A DNA stretch of 18,468 nt from Solobacterium sp. (GTDB taxonomy: Bacteria; Bacillota_I; Bacilli_A; Erysipelotrichales; Erysipelotrichaceae): the NCBI GenBank assembly GCA_017543025.1, contig JAFYGX010000250.1:1-18468 (forward strand), given 5' to 3'. The position numbers and the translations under genes were made by a program. Positions 1 through 6,616 of the stretch are shown in pieces. The first letter of the stretch is position 1, and each line of letters starts with the position of its first letter. The notes under the pieces were generated by a model. That model made no database searches and was not told the origin of the DNA. It saw only the letters and a program-made list of their open reading frames with translations.

Positions 1-882
1 TCCAATACAACCGTAATTGAATATGAGGCATTTAACTATACTCCGATCAGTTCACTTACAATTCCGGAAAATGTCACGAAAATAGGCAGTGACGCTTTTG
101 CGAACAACAGAAATCTGAAAAAAGTGGTGTTTAATGCGCGCACAGTGGATGATTTGTCTTGGGGCTCTCCGGCATTTTATAATTCCGGTGTGCTTACCGG
201 GATGGAAGTGGTTTTTGGCAATCAGGTCAGCCGGATTCCGGCATATCTGTTCTATACAAGTGAAGAAGAACCGAAGAAACATTATTTCACAGTAAACAAG
301 GTCACGATTTCACCGAGCGTAAAACAAGTAGGCTATGCAGCGTTCTGTAACTGCTACATGCTGAAGGATGTATACTACAATTCCTCGGATCAGGCATGGG
401 CAAGAATCAAAATTGAAAAGGAGAACGATCCGCTCCTGAAGGCAACGAAGCATTTTGCGTCCGTAACACCGACCGTAAATATGTTCCGTATGTACAATCC
501 GAATTCCGGCGAACACTTCTATACCGGAAATGAACAGGAAAAGAACCATCTTGTGAGCATCGGCTGGAAATACGAAGGCGTAGGATTCAAGGCGCCTGTG
601 AAGTCCAGCACACCGATGTATCGTCTGTATAATCCGAATGCAGGTGATCATCATTACACATCGCTTGCGGCAGAACGTACGAGCCTTCTGAAATCAGGCT
701 GGAAGGATGAGGGCATCGGCTGGTATGCGGATGACGCAAAAGGAGTTGCGATGTACCGTCTGTATAACAGGAATGCAACCGGTGCAGGATCGCATCATTA
801 CACTTCCAGCGAACAGGAACGCGATCAGCTGAAGAAGCTTGGCTGGAAATATGAAGGCGTCGGTTTCTACGCCTGCAAATAA
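1..882 (+). CDS. BspA-like leucine-rich-repeat surface protein with C-terminal DUF5648-type repeats (5' partial)
   Basis: The reading frame is open from base 1, so the N-terminus (and any signal peptide) lies outside the window. The first ~150 visible residues carry BspA/LRR_5-type repeats, for example LTIPENVTKIGSDAFANN and VTISPSVKQVGYAAFCN, the family found in secreted or surface proteins that bind host or cell ligands. From about base 478 there are three modules of about 40 residues: RMYNPNSGEHFYT, YRLYNPNAGDHHYT and YRLYNRNATGAGSHHYTSS, each followed by a GWKYEG(V/I)GF-like segment. This is the DUF5648 repeat, of unknown function. The same three-module tail closes the two proteases at 12521 and 15566. 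No LPXTG sorting motif is present at the end, so surface retention, if any, would rely on the repeats. Family assignment is confident; ligand and role are not known. Confidence 0.85.
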   Translation, partial: SNTTVIEYEAFNYTPISSLTIPENVTKIGSDAFANNRNLKKVVFNARTVDDLSWGSPAFYNSGVLTGMEVVFGNQVSRIPAYLFYTSEEEPKKHYFTVNKVTISPSVKQVGYAAFCNCYMLKDVYYNSSDQAWARIKIEKENDPLLKATKHFASVTPTVNMFRMYNPNSGEHFYTGNEQEKNHLVSIGWKYEGVGFKAPVKSSTPMYRLYNPNAGDHHYTSLAAERTSLLKSGWKDEGIGWYADDAKGVAMYRLYNRNATGAGSHHYTSSEQERDQLKKLGWKYEGVGFYACK

Positions 883-904
883 GGCACAGCTGCTGAATAT
901 ATGA

Positions 905-933
905 AAGGTCATGGGTTTCCATGGCCTTCTTTC
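905..933 (+). terminator. Possible rho-independent terminator of the BspA-like gene
   Basis: A 10-bp stem (905-914 with 919-928, one G-T pair) with a 4-base loop is followed only by CTTTC. It lies 22 bases after the stop codon. The T tract is poor, so termination may be inefficient; a stronger terminator lies at 1121-1155. Confidence 0.4.
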
Positions 934-1012
934 AAACACGGTACACGGCAAAAACCTGCAGAAAATGAAAATTGTCTGAGCGAAAGCGGAATTCCTCGGG
1001 TATGATTAAGGT

Positions 1013-1155
1013 ACATCGTCATTTCTCCCTGTCCCTGTTCTGACAGGAGAGAAAATGTAACGTTGTCCGGGTCTTTTTCCACCCCGGGATAATCCTCCTT
1101 CGCAGCATTTCGAAGGGAAGAGATCGGAGAGAATGCCCTCTTCGATCTTTTATTT
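1013..1155 (+). ncRNA. Candidate structured RNA (small RNA or attenuated leader) with four consecutive hairpins
   Basis: This gene-free stretch contains four stems in a row. Hairpin 1 pairs 1022-1033 with 1042-1054 (12 bp, one bulged A). Hairpin 2 pairs CCGGG 1067-1071 with CCCGG 1083-1087. Hairpin 3 pairs CCTTCG 1097-1102 with CGAAGG 1111-1116. Hairpin 4 is the terminator at 1121-1148. A -10-like TATGAT lies at 1001-1006, but there is no convincing -35. I do not recognise a T-box, 4.5S RNA, 6S RNA or known riboswitch core. It could be a free small RNA, a leader once attached to the gene now at 3322 (before the IS inserted), or simply the trailer of the BspA-like transcript. The 5' end is estimated from the -10-like element. 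Confidence 0.35.
1121..1155 (+). terminator. Strong rho-independent terminator
   Basis: An 11-bp stem (1121-1131 with 1138-1148, one G-T pair) with loop AATGCC is followed by TTTATTT. It lies 240 bases after the BspA-like stop codon, with no protein gene in between. Confidence 0.7.
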
Positions 1156-1263
1156 CTGTTCGAACGGAATCACAGAAGACCGGTACTGCATGCTGGTGCA
1201 GAACAATTCCATACGGAGGAATAACTGACCGGCTAAGCACATATATGCATGCAAAAATGATGC

Positions 1264-1269
1264 AGAACA
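1264..1269. repeat. Target site duplication, left copy (AGAACA)
   Basis: AGAACA abuts the left terminal inverted repeat at 1270 and is repeated exactly at 3264-3269, abutting the right end. Six bases fits the IS4/IS1634 group. Confidence 0.85.
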
Positions 1270-1299
1270 CCTTAACTTATTCAACTTTTACACCCGAGA
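1270..1299 (+). repeat. IS left terminal inverted repeat
   Basis: Pairs with 3234-3263: the outer 9 bases CCTTAACTT and the inner 12 bases TTACACCCGAGA are perfect, with 6 mismatches in the 9-base centre. Confidence 0.85.
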
Positions 1300-1319
1300 T
1301 GCCCGTGTACTGACTTACA

Positions 1320-3104
1320 TCAGCTAATATCGGTAATGATCTCATCTATCTCATCTATGCTTACGCTTAGCATTCCAAGGTAAGTTTTCTGAAGCTTCGT
1401 TGGTCTGTACCTGCGTTCATACTTACCGGTTTCGAGGTTCCTGTCTGCTCGAATTTCTTCAAGCTGATCAATAATCGCAGGCAGTGTTCCCCGCTTTTTG
1501 TCTTTCGATCTGATCTTCTCTGTTTTGACAAACAACAATGAATGAAGAATAGACGAAACAAACCAGATCAGACTCTTCGCATGCATGGATGATTCAAAGT
1601 GCACTCCATACTTATCCATACCCAACCAGCTTTTCAAAGCCCGAAACGCTTTCTCAACGCAGTCGCGTTTTGAAACAGCCTCCATTGCTTCTTCAGCCGT
1701 CATTTTCTGATCTGTCACATATACAAGATATCCACACTTCGAATTCTCTTTCTCTATGTTCTCTTCATTTCTCTTGAAGGAGTCAATCACATATGCACAT
1801 ACTTTCTTCTGCTTTCCGGCACCCCTTCCTCTCTGGTTGATTTTCAGGGTTCCTTCCTCATGACAGTCAATTGAGAAGAACTGTCTGTAAGGCTTGAGAT
1901 CTTCTTCCGTAAAGTGTGTCTTCCTCTCTTTTGCTTTCTGCAATTTCTTTTCTTTTGAGTCTATTTCATTCATCAAGAGGAAGCGGTGGCTGATTTCCAG
2001 ATTTGCATCCCAAACGATATGGAACCAACTGTCATCAATGTCATCTTCAAACAGTTTTCTGTGAACCGTCATCGCAAATTTGCCGGTATCCTTCATGTAG
2101 TTAGCCGGCTTCTTTACGAGAGTGACATATTCATCAAGAACTGTACTCATGATATTCATGTTCTTCTTAAGAAGGAGGATATATCCGATTCCTGCATTCC
2201 GCAGTTCAAGTATGTTGTCTTCTGATACATATCCTCTGTCCGCAATCATGACAATATCGGTGACGTCTTCTCCATCAAGAAGTTCCCGGAAGAAGAGAAT
2301 CATATCGGAAGCTTCTGCCATATCATTTATGGATCCCAGGTAATCTTTATAGGTAATCGGCATTCCATCTTTCTGTCTTATTGCATACTCGGTATTGATC
2401 CGGTCTTTTTCGGCATCATCCTTGGCATGTCCTTTCTGCACAATGAACACGCCTTCTGCCTGACTGTTTACATTCATAGAGTCATAGCACACGAAGATTC
2501 TTCCATCATCCAGCACGGTTCTTGCCCATTTTTTCTTGAACAGGTTGATCGATGAAAGACTGATATCTTCTTTTTCGAACTGTGAGATATAACTGTCACT
2601 TCGTATGGTTTCCGAGAAGATGACGCTGCTTCCTGCCCAGTGAGGGAAGTGTTGGAAAACAGCAGATTCACTTGAGATCATATACATGGCAAGATCCAGA
2701 ATCAGCCATGTGTTTACACTCCCAAAGACCTCTGTGAGAATATCCATCAGTCCGGATTCGACTGCAAGCTTTTTTAATCCTGCATAGAGTCCGACGGAAA
2801 GACAGTCGGACCGAATCGGGTATTCATCGTAGACTGCTCTGCTTTTCTTTGACGAAGAATTGTCTGAAGGATACATCCGGTAATAGGAAACGTTGGCATA
2901 CATTCTTCTGTCACTTTTCCAGTCACTGCCAGGTACAAGTACTTTTCCGATACACACTTTCTCGTGATCAGCGTGCTTCCCGCCGCCATTTACTTTGTCA
3001 ACCCAGGAAGAAGATGTGTTGATATACACATAACCCTTCGCGTTCACCGAGACGTTTGAAGGGATCGTAACGATATTGCTTTCATCCTTCATAATCCTTG
3101 CCAT
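1320..3104 (-). CDS. IS1634/IS4-family DDE transposase
   Basis: This 594-residue protein catalyses cut-and-paste movement of the surrounding IS. The RNase-H-fold catalytic triad can be placed as D208 (in CYDSMNVN), D289 (in IADRGYVSED) and E484 (in RDCVEKAFRALKSW). The last motif keeps the R-(3)-E-(6)-K spacing typical of IS4-like enzymes, but the usual tyrosine three residues before the arginine is replaced by V. A long insertion lies between the second D and the E, as usual for this group. Length fits an intact IS1634-type transposase. The start is uncertain: ATG at 3104 has only a weak AGG upstream, and the next ATG, four codons later (MKDESN), is possible. The reading frame shows no breaks. 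Confidence 0.92.
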   Translation of the reverse strand: MARIMKDESNIVTIPSNVSVNAKGYVYINTSSSWVDKVNGGGKHADHEKVCIGKVLVPGSDWKSDRRMYANVSYYRMYPSDNSSSKKSRAVYDEYPIRSDCLSVGLYAGLKKLAVESGLMDILTEVFGSVNTWLILDLAMYMISSESAVFQHFPHWAGSSVIFSETIRSDSYISQFEKEDISLSSINLFKKKWARTVLDDGRIFVCYDSMNVNSQAEGVFIVQKGHAKDDAEKDRINTEYAIRQKDGMPITYKDYLGSINDMAEASDMILFFRELLDGEDVTDIVMIADRGYVSEDNILELRNAGIGYILLLKKNMNIMSTVLDEYVTLVKKPANYMKDTGKFAMTVHRKLFEDDIDDSWFHIVWDANLEISHRFLLMNEIDSKEKKLQKAKERKTHFTEEDLKPYRQFFSIDCHEEGTLKINQRGRGAGKQKKVCAYVIDSFKRNEENIEKENSKCGYLVYVTDQKMTAEEAMEAVSKRDCVEKAFRALKSWLGMDKYGVHFESSMHAKSLIWFVSSILHSLLFVKTEKIRSKDKKRGTLPAIIDQLEEIRADRNLETGKYERRYRPTKLQKTYLGMLSVSIDEIDEIITDIS

Positions 3105-3119
3105 ACCTGTTTTGCCCTC

Positions 3120-3135
3120 GGGTATAATTATACCC
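3120..3135. promoter_or_regulatory. Perfect 16-bp palindrome over the transposase -10 region
   Basis: GGGTATAATTATACCC is a perfect palindrome 16 bases upstream of the transposase ATG. It places TATAAT on the minus strand at 3127-3132, giving an expected transcript start near 3120. No good -35 is found at 16-18 bp. The symmetry suggests an operator bound by a dimeric protein, or a very weak divergent promoter. Confidence 0.45.
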
Positions 3136-3216
3136 TTAGGAAGAGTTACAACATTGGATTTGTGACAGTATAATTACCGAAAAGCCAGAATTAATGCAGG
3201 TAAACACGCATTCATA

Positions 3217-3246
3217 TTGCGATATTTACACCTTCTCGGGTGTAAT
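3217..3246 (+). promoter_or_regulatory. Possible outward promoter at the right end of the IS
   Basis: TTGCGA (3217-3222), an 18-bp spacer and TGTAAT (3241-3246) point out of the element towards the gene at 3322. The -10 lies inside the terminal inverted repeat. A start near 3253 would leave about 70 bases of leader containing the GGAGAAGG ribosome site. It is a modest match to the sigma-A consensus. Confidence 0.35.
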
Positions 3247-3263
3247 ATTAAGAAAAGTTAAGG
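3234..3263 (-). repeat. IS right terminal inverted repeat
   Basis: Reverse complement of the left repeat at 24 of 30 positions. It ends at G3263, directly followed by the duplicated AGAACA. Confidence 0.85.
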
Positions 3264-3269
3264 AGAACA
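3264..3269. repeat. Target site duplication, right copy (AGAACA)
   Basis: Exact copy of 1264-1269, directly outside the right inverted repeat. Confidence 0.85.
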
Positions 3270-3321
3270 GATCAATATATGCGTATGTTCAGCTAAAATG
3301 GGAGAAGGAAAATAAAGCAGA

Positions 3322-4260
3322 ATGAACAGAAGACAGATCAATCGAAAACAAGCTATAGCTTTTATCCTGATGTCGGCGCTTCTCCTTATCTCGGGGGGAG
3401 TTCTTCTGAGGCTGGATTATTCGATGGTTCAGGAAAAAGTGCATGCACAGAATCAGGTGAAGCTTGATTTTGCGGCGGAAATGATTGGCTATATGGAACA
3501 TATGGAGGATTCCTCCGGAACTGATTCCGCGTCATATATGACGAAAACAGTCCGGTTTATGACCATGGCGCTGACAGATTCCGTTTCCGGGGAAGAATAT
3601 GACGGACAGCGGCTGTTTAAAAATGGCGCAGTAGCTGAAGTCAGAGGAAATCAGGTAATTGTTCCGGCTGGTTCTCCGGAATTCCTGCGTCAGCTTTCGG
3701 CAGAAGATCTGAAAACAGCCAGTCTGGCTGAAACGCTGCCTGCGATCACATCGGATGGGCAGAACACTGCTGTAACAGCCGGGAATATTGCCGGGAATTA
3801 TTATTATGTCTGCTGGCCGGAAGAAAACGAACAGAATGAGAATCCATACGCCTATCTGGATAACGAAGAATTCCGGAACATGGCAAAGCAGTCCTTTGGC
3901 GGACTTCTGTTCGCTCTGGATGAAACCGGAACGCAGTCTCTGATCTACGAAGCTCCTGAAGCAGCCGGGACGTATGAAACAGTCAGTCCGGAAGTGCGTG
4001 CGCAGCTGATGCACGATAAACCGCGATGGGTAACTGCAGGCGGTTCCCGCTGGTTCTACACCTGTTCTGTGATTGCAGAAAGCGGTTCGGTTCTGATCTG
4101 GCTGATGCCGGCTTCCTCCCTGCTGTTAAGGAGTGTGGTGCATGTTTCCTTATCTGAGGTATCGGCACTGATCATTTTTGTGACAATGATCGTTTACTTC
4201 TTTTCTGTGCTGCTGTATTGCGGAAGCCGTAAACTGGCAAAGAGCGAGCTTCTGCCGTAA
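3322..4260 (+). CDS. Membrane-anchored sensor-like protein without an output domain
   Basis: The 312-residue protein has a basic N-terminus, one membrane helix (about residues 11-30), an extracellular part of about 245 residues and a second helix (about 280-300), ending after a short basic tail, GSRKLAKSELLP. This is the layout of the sensory half of a two-helix histidine kinase or diguanylate cyclase, but no HAMP, kinase, GGDEF or other cytoplasmic domain follows. Fold family is not recognised from sequence; a Cache-like sensor is a guess. A GGAGAAGG ribosome site lies 13 bases upstream of the ATG. The stop codon overlaps the next start (TAATG), so the two genes are probably translationally coupled. 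The IS inserted about 50 bases upstream and may have changed its expression. It could be a truncated receptor or a partner of the next protein. Confidence 0.65.
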   Translation: MNRRQINRKQAIAFILMSALLLISGGVLLRLDYSMVQEKVHAQNQVKLDFAAEMIGYMEHMEDSSGTDSASYMTKTVRFMTMALTDSVSGEEYDGQRLFKNGAVAEVRGNQVIVPAGSPEFLRQLSAEDLKTASLAETLPAITSDGQNTAVTAGNIAGNYYYVCWPEENEQNENPYAYLDNEEFRNMAKQSFGGLLFALDETGTQSLIYEAPEAAGTYETVSPEVRAQLMHDKPRWVTAGGSRWFYTCSVIAESGSVLIWLMPASSLLLRSVVHVSLSEVSALIIFVTMIVYFFSVLLYCGSRKLAKSELLP

Positions 4261-4634
4261 TGGTAATCGCCGGTGTAACAATGATCGTTCATACTCTGAT
4301 TCTGAAAAAGCGGAATCTTGAACCGGTTACCGCTGAGATTACCGGTACCTTCAAACGTCAGATTTCCCGGGAAAGCAAGATTCTGAAGGGATCAAAATTC
4401 ACTTACTATCCAATCGTACGCTACAGGATTGACGATAAGGACTGCATCCGGCGATGCGATGTCAACGCAAGCCGGGAAGATGCATTCCGGAAAGGGGACA
4501 CGATCACGCTCTACTATGATCGTGCCCGCAATCTGATACTCGAAAAGAATGCAAGCATTCTGATTCTGCTGATCGGCATCGTGCTGACAGGAGCTGGAAT
4601 TCTTGCGGGGATCAGTATTCTTTCCGCGCTTTAA
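4260..4634 (+). CDS. DUF3592-like small membrane protein
   Basis: The 124-residue protein has a short N-terminal hydrophobic segment (about 2-13), a hydrophilic, probably beta-rich middle (about 20-95) and a strong C-terminal helix (about 98-122). The middle carries the pattern YYPIVRYRIDDK ... FRKGDTITLYYDRARN, which resembles DUF3592: a PxVxY segment, then a GDxxxxYYD segment. Function of the family is unknown. An in-frame stop at 4230-4232 and the TAATG overlap with the preceding gene leave the ATG at 4260 as the only plausible start. The N-terminal helix is shorter than usual, so the protein may be slightly truncated. A small hairpin (4647-4651 with 4657-4661) follows without a T tract, so transcription may continue into the transketolase genes. 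Confidence 0.6.
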   Translation: MVIAGVTMIVHTLILKKRNLEPVTAEITGTFKRQISRESKILKGSKFTYYPIVRYRIDDKDCIRRCDVNASREDAFRKGDTITLYYDRARNLILEKNASILILLIGIVLTGAGILAGISILSAL

Positions 4635-4695
4635 TAACAGCTTCAGACGGGCAATACCCGTATTCATTCACGAAAAGATATGAGGAAAACGTCTT

Positions 4696-5511
4696 ATGAA
4701 CAATGAAGAACTTAAGCTTCACGCACGAAACGTCCGGAAAAACATCATCCGTGAGGTTTCCAACGCCAAATGCGGCCATCCGGGCGGAGCGCTCGGTGCC
4801 GCTGACATTCTGACTCTGCTGTTTTTCGAAGTCATGGATATGACGAAGGAAAACGCAGGCTCGAAGGACCGTGACCGTTTCGTACTTTCGAAAGGTCATT
4901 CTTCACCGCTTCTTTATGCGGAGCTTGCGGAACTCGGCATCATTCCGGAAGACGAACTTCTTTCGTTCCGGATGATTGACAGCCGCCTGCAGGGACATCC
5001 GAACATGAACTATCTGCCGGGCATCGATATGTCCACCGGTTCACTGGGCCAGGGACTTGCGGCTGCGGACGGAATGGCCATCGCAAACAAGCTCAACGGA
5101 AACAGCCATCGCGTTTACTGTCTGATCGGAGACGGCGAGAGCGAAGAAGGCGAGATCTGGGAGGCCGCAATGGCAGCTGCACACTACAAGAGCGACAATC
5201 TCTGTGCAATTCTTGACCTTAACGGTCTGCAGATCGACGGCACCACCGATGAAGTAATCGGTCCGAACCCGCTCGATGAAAAGTTCAGAGCATTCGGCTG
5301 GCATGTCATTGAAGCCGACGGCCATGATTTTGACTCTCTGCGTGCTGCGTTTGATGAGGCAAAGAACACCAAAGGCAAGCCGAGCATCATCATCGCTAAA
5401 ACCGTTAAGGGCAAAGGCGTCTCCTTCATGGAAAATAACGTCGCATGGCACGGAACTGCGCCGAACGCAGAACAGACAGAGATCGCATTAAAGGATCTGG
5501 AGGGCAACTGA
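4696..5511 (+). CDS. Transketolase, N-terminal (thiamine-diphosphate-binding) subunit
   Basis: The 271-residue protein is the PP-domain half of a split transketolase, which moves two-carbon ketol units between sugar phosphates in the non-oxidative pentose phosphate pathway in the cytoplasm. The thiamine diphosphate/Mg motif is clear: GDG at 145-147 followed by the conserved N176 in ILDLNGLQIDG. Other family marks are CGHPGG (H28), SKGHSSP (H68) and TGSLGQG (114-120). A GAGGA ribosome site lies 9 bases before the ATG. One base separates its stop from the ATG of the C-terminal subunit, so the two are co-translated and should form one enzyme. Split transketolases are common in Firmicutes, so this is not a frameshift. 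It could be transcribed with the two upstream membrane-protein genes. Confidence 0.95.
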   Translation: MNNEELKLHARNVRKNIIREVSNAKCGHPGGALGAADILTLLFFEVMDMTKENAGSKDRDRFVLSKGHSSPLLYAELAELGIIPEDELLSFRMIDSRLQGHPNMNYLPGIDMSTGSLGQGLAAADGMAIANKLNGNSHRVYCLIGDGESEEGEIWEAAMAAAHYKSDNLCAILDLNGLQIDGTTDEVIGPNPLDEKFRAFGWHVIEADGHDFDSLRAAFDEAKNTKGKPSIIIAKTVKGKGVSFMENNVAWHGTAPNAEQTEIALKDLEGN

Positions 5512-5512
5512 A

Positions 5513-6433
5513 ATGGCAAAAGCTACTAGACAGGCTTACGGAGAAAAGCTCGGCGAACTGGTCGTCGAAAATCCGAGGATCGTTGTTCTGGATGCGGACC
5601 TTGCGAACGCAACCAAAACGAATATTGCGCAGAAGGCTGCGCCGGAACGCTTCTTTGACATGGGAATCGCAGAGGCTGATATGATCGGTCATGCGGCAGG
5701 CTTTGCGGCAAGCGGATTCATTCCTTTTGCGTCAAGCTTTGCGATGTTCTGCACCGGCCGTGCCTGGGAACAGGTGCGCAACAGCGTTGCTTATCCGCAT
5801 CTCAACGTTAAGATCTGCGGCACACACGCAGGTATTACCGTCGGTGAAGACGGCGTTTCCCATCAGGCAATCGAAGATATCGCGCTGATGCGTGTGATTC
5901 CGGAAATGGAAGTATTTGTTCCGGCAGATGAAAAGGAAACCCGCGCGGTTCTTGATCATATCGTCAAAACAGATAAGCCGACATATGTAAGACTCGGACG
6001 GGCGAATGTGGAAGATGTCTATCCGTCAGAAGATATCGATGTGACCAAAGCGAATATTCTCCGCAGCGGAAAGAAGATCGCAGTATTCGCAACCGGCGTC
6101 TGCGTACCGTCTGCAGTACAGGCGGCTGACAGGCTGAAAGAAGAAGGCGTTGAAATCACAGTTGTCGATATCTGTGCCATCAAGCCGTGTGATGAAGAAG
6201 GAATCGTTAAGGTTCTGGAAGACCACGATGTGATCTTCACTGCAGAAGAGCATAATATCGTCGGCGGACTCGGCGGAATGATTGCCGAGATCTCGACATC
6301 CAGATGCCCGCGCAGAATTACCCGGATCGGTATCGAAGACCGCTTCGCAGAGAGCGGAAACTATGTTGCGCTCATGAAGAAGTATGAGCTCGACGGCGAC
6401 GGTCTGTATAAGAAGATCAAAGCAGCACTCTGA
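5513..6433 (+). CDS. Transketolase, C-terminal (pyrimidine-binding) subunit
   Basis: The 306-residue protein supplies the Pyr domain and the C-terminal domain of transketolase. The catalytic glutamate that activates thiamine is E54 in MGIAEADM. FASSFAMFCTGRAWEQVRN and GTHAGITVGEDGVSHQ (H105, H117) are active-site segments of the family. The C-terminal alpha/beta domain includes EEHNIVGGLGG. The length fits a normal split subunit. The start at 5513 follows the N-subunit stop by one base, with CTGGAGGG as ribosome site inside the upstream coding end. A terminator follows at 6472. It forms the active enzyme with the product of 4696. Confidence 0.95.
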   Translation: MAKATRQAYGEKLGELVVENPRIVVLDADLANATKTNIAQKAAPERFFDMGIAEADMIGHAAGFAASGFIPFASSFAMFCTGRAWEQVRNSVAYPHLNVKICGTHAGITVGEDGVSHQAIEDIALMRVIPEMEVFVPADEKETRAVLDHIVKTDKPTYVRLGRANVEDVYPSEDIDVTKANILRSGKKIAVFATGVCVPSAVQAADRLKEEGVEITVVDICAIKPCDEEGIVKVLEDHDVIFTAEEHNIVGGLGGMIAEISTSRCPRRITRIGIEDRFAESGNYVALMKKYELDGDGLYKKIKAAL

Positions 6434-6471
6434 TTCACTGCATATCCGGTTTTGTATCTATGCATTTCAGA

Positions 6472-6518
6472 AGACTTCAGTTCCTTATGGCATAAGCCTG
6501 AGGTTCTGAAGTCTTTTC
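6472..6518 (+). terminator. Rho-independent terminator of the transketolase operon
   Basis: AGACTTCAG (6472-6480) pairs perfectly with CTGAAGTCT (6506-6514) around a 25-base loop that can form its own small stem (CTTATG/CATAAG). TTTTCTGGTTT follows. Confidence 0.7.
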
Positions 6519-6550
6519 TGGTTTCTGCACATCCCGGGCATTCATGAAGA

Positions 6551-6576
6551 ATGCGTGCAACAAATGCGTGCAACAA
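6551..6576. repeat. Tandem 13-bp duplication
   Basis: ATGCGTGCAACAA is present twice, head to tail (6551-6563 and 6564-6576), in the gap between two converging genes. It looks like replication slippage. Confidence 0.8.
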
Positions 6577-6581
6577 AGCAC

Positions 6582-6608
6582 AAAAAAACATCTTTCCAGA
6601 GAAAGATG
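6582..6608 (-). terminator. Rho-independent terminator of the YwaF-like gene
   Basis: On the minus strand an 8-bp stem (6601-6608 with 6589-6596, loop of 4) is followed by seven T (6588-6582). It lies 8 bases beyond the stop codon. Confidence 0.85.
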
Positions 6609-6616
6609 CTTTGCGG

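Larger units (their letters stand above)
1270..3263 (-). mobile_element. Complete IS1634/IS4-like insertion sequence, 1994 bp
   Basis: The element is bounded by 30-bp imperfect inverted repeats (24 of 30 positions identical) starting CCTTAACTT and ending with a perfect 12-bp inner match, TTACACCCGAGA. Exact 6-bp direct repeats flank it. It contains one intact transposase gene on the minus strand, leaving 20 bases inside the left repeat and about 130 bases of leader inside the right end. All parts expected of an active element are intact and the target duplication is unmutated, which suggests recent insertion (inference). Without the IS, the flanks rejoin as an ordinary intergenic region between the BspA-like gene and the gene at 3322. 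Confidence 0.9.

Noticed and set aside
1019..1270. 83-codon minus-strand frame in the gap before the IS
   Set aside because: It overlaps the hairpin-rich region, has no ribosome site or family resemblance and begins exactly at the IS junction.
3116..3140. Palindrome near the transposase start as the possible end of the IS
   Set aside because: The terminal inverted repeats and the exact AGAACA target duplication place the right end at 3263, so the palindrome is internal.
4696..6433. Transketolase broken by a frameshift
   Set aside because: Both halves have complete domain boundaries, separate starts and a ribosome site; two-subunit transketolases are normal in many Firmicutes.
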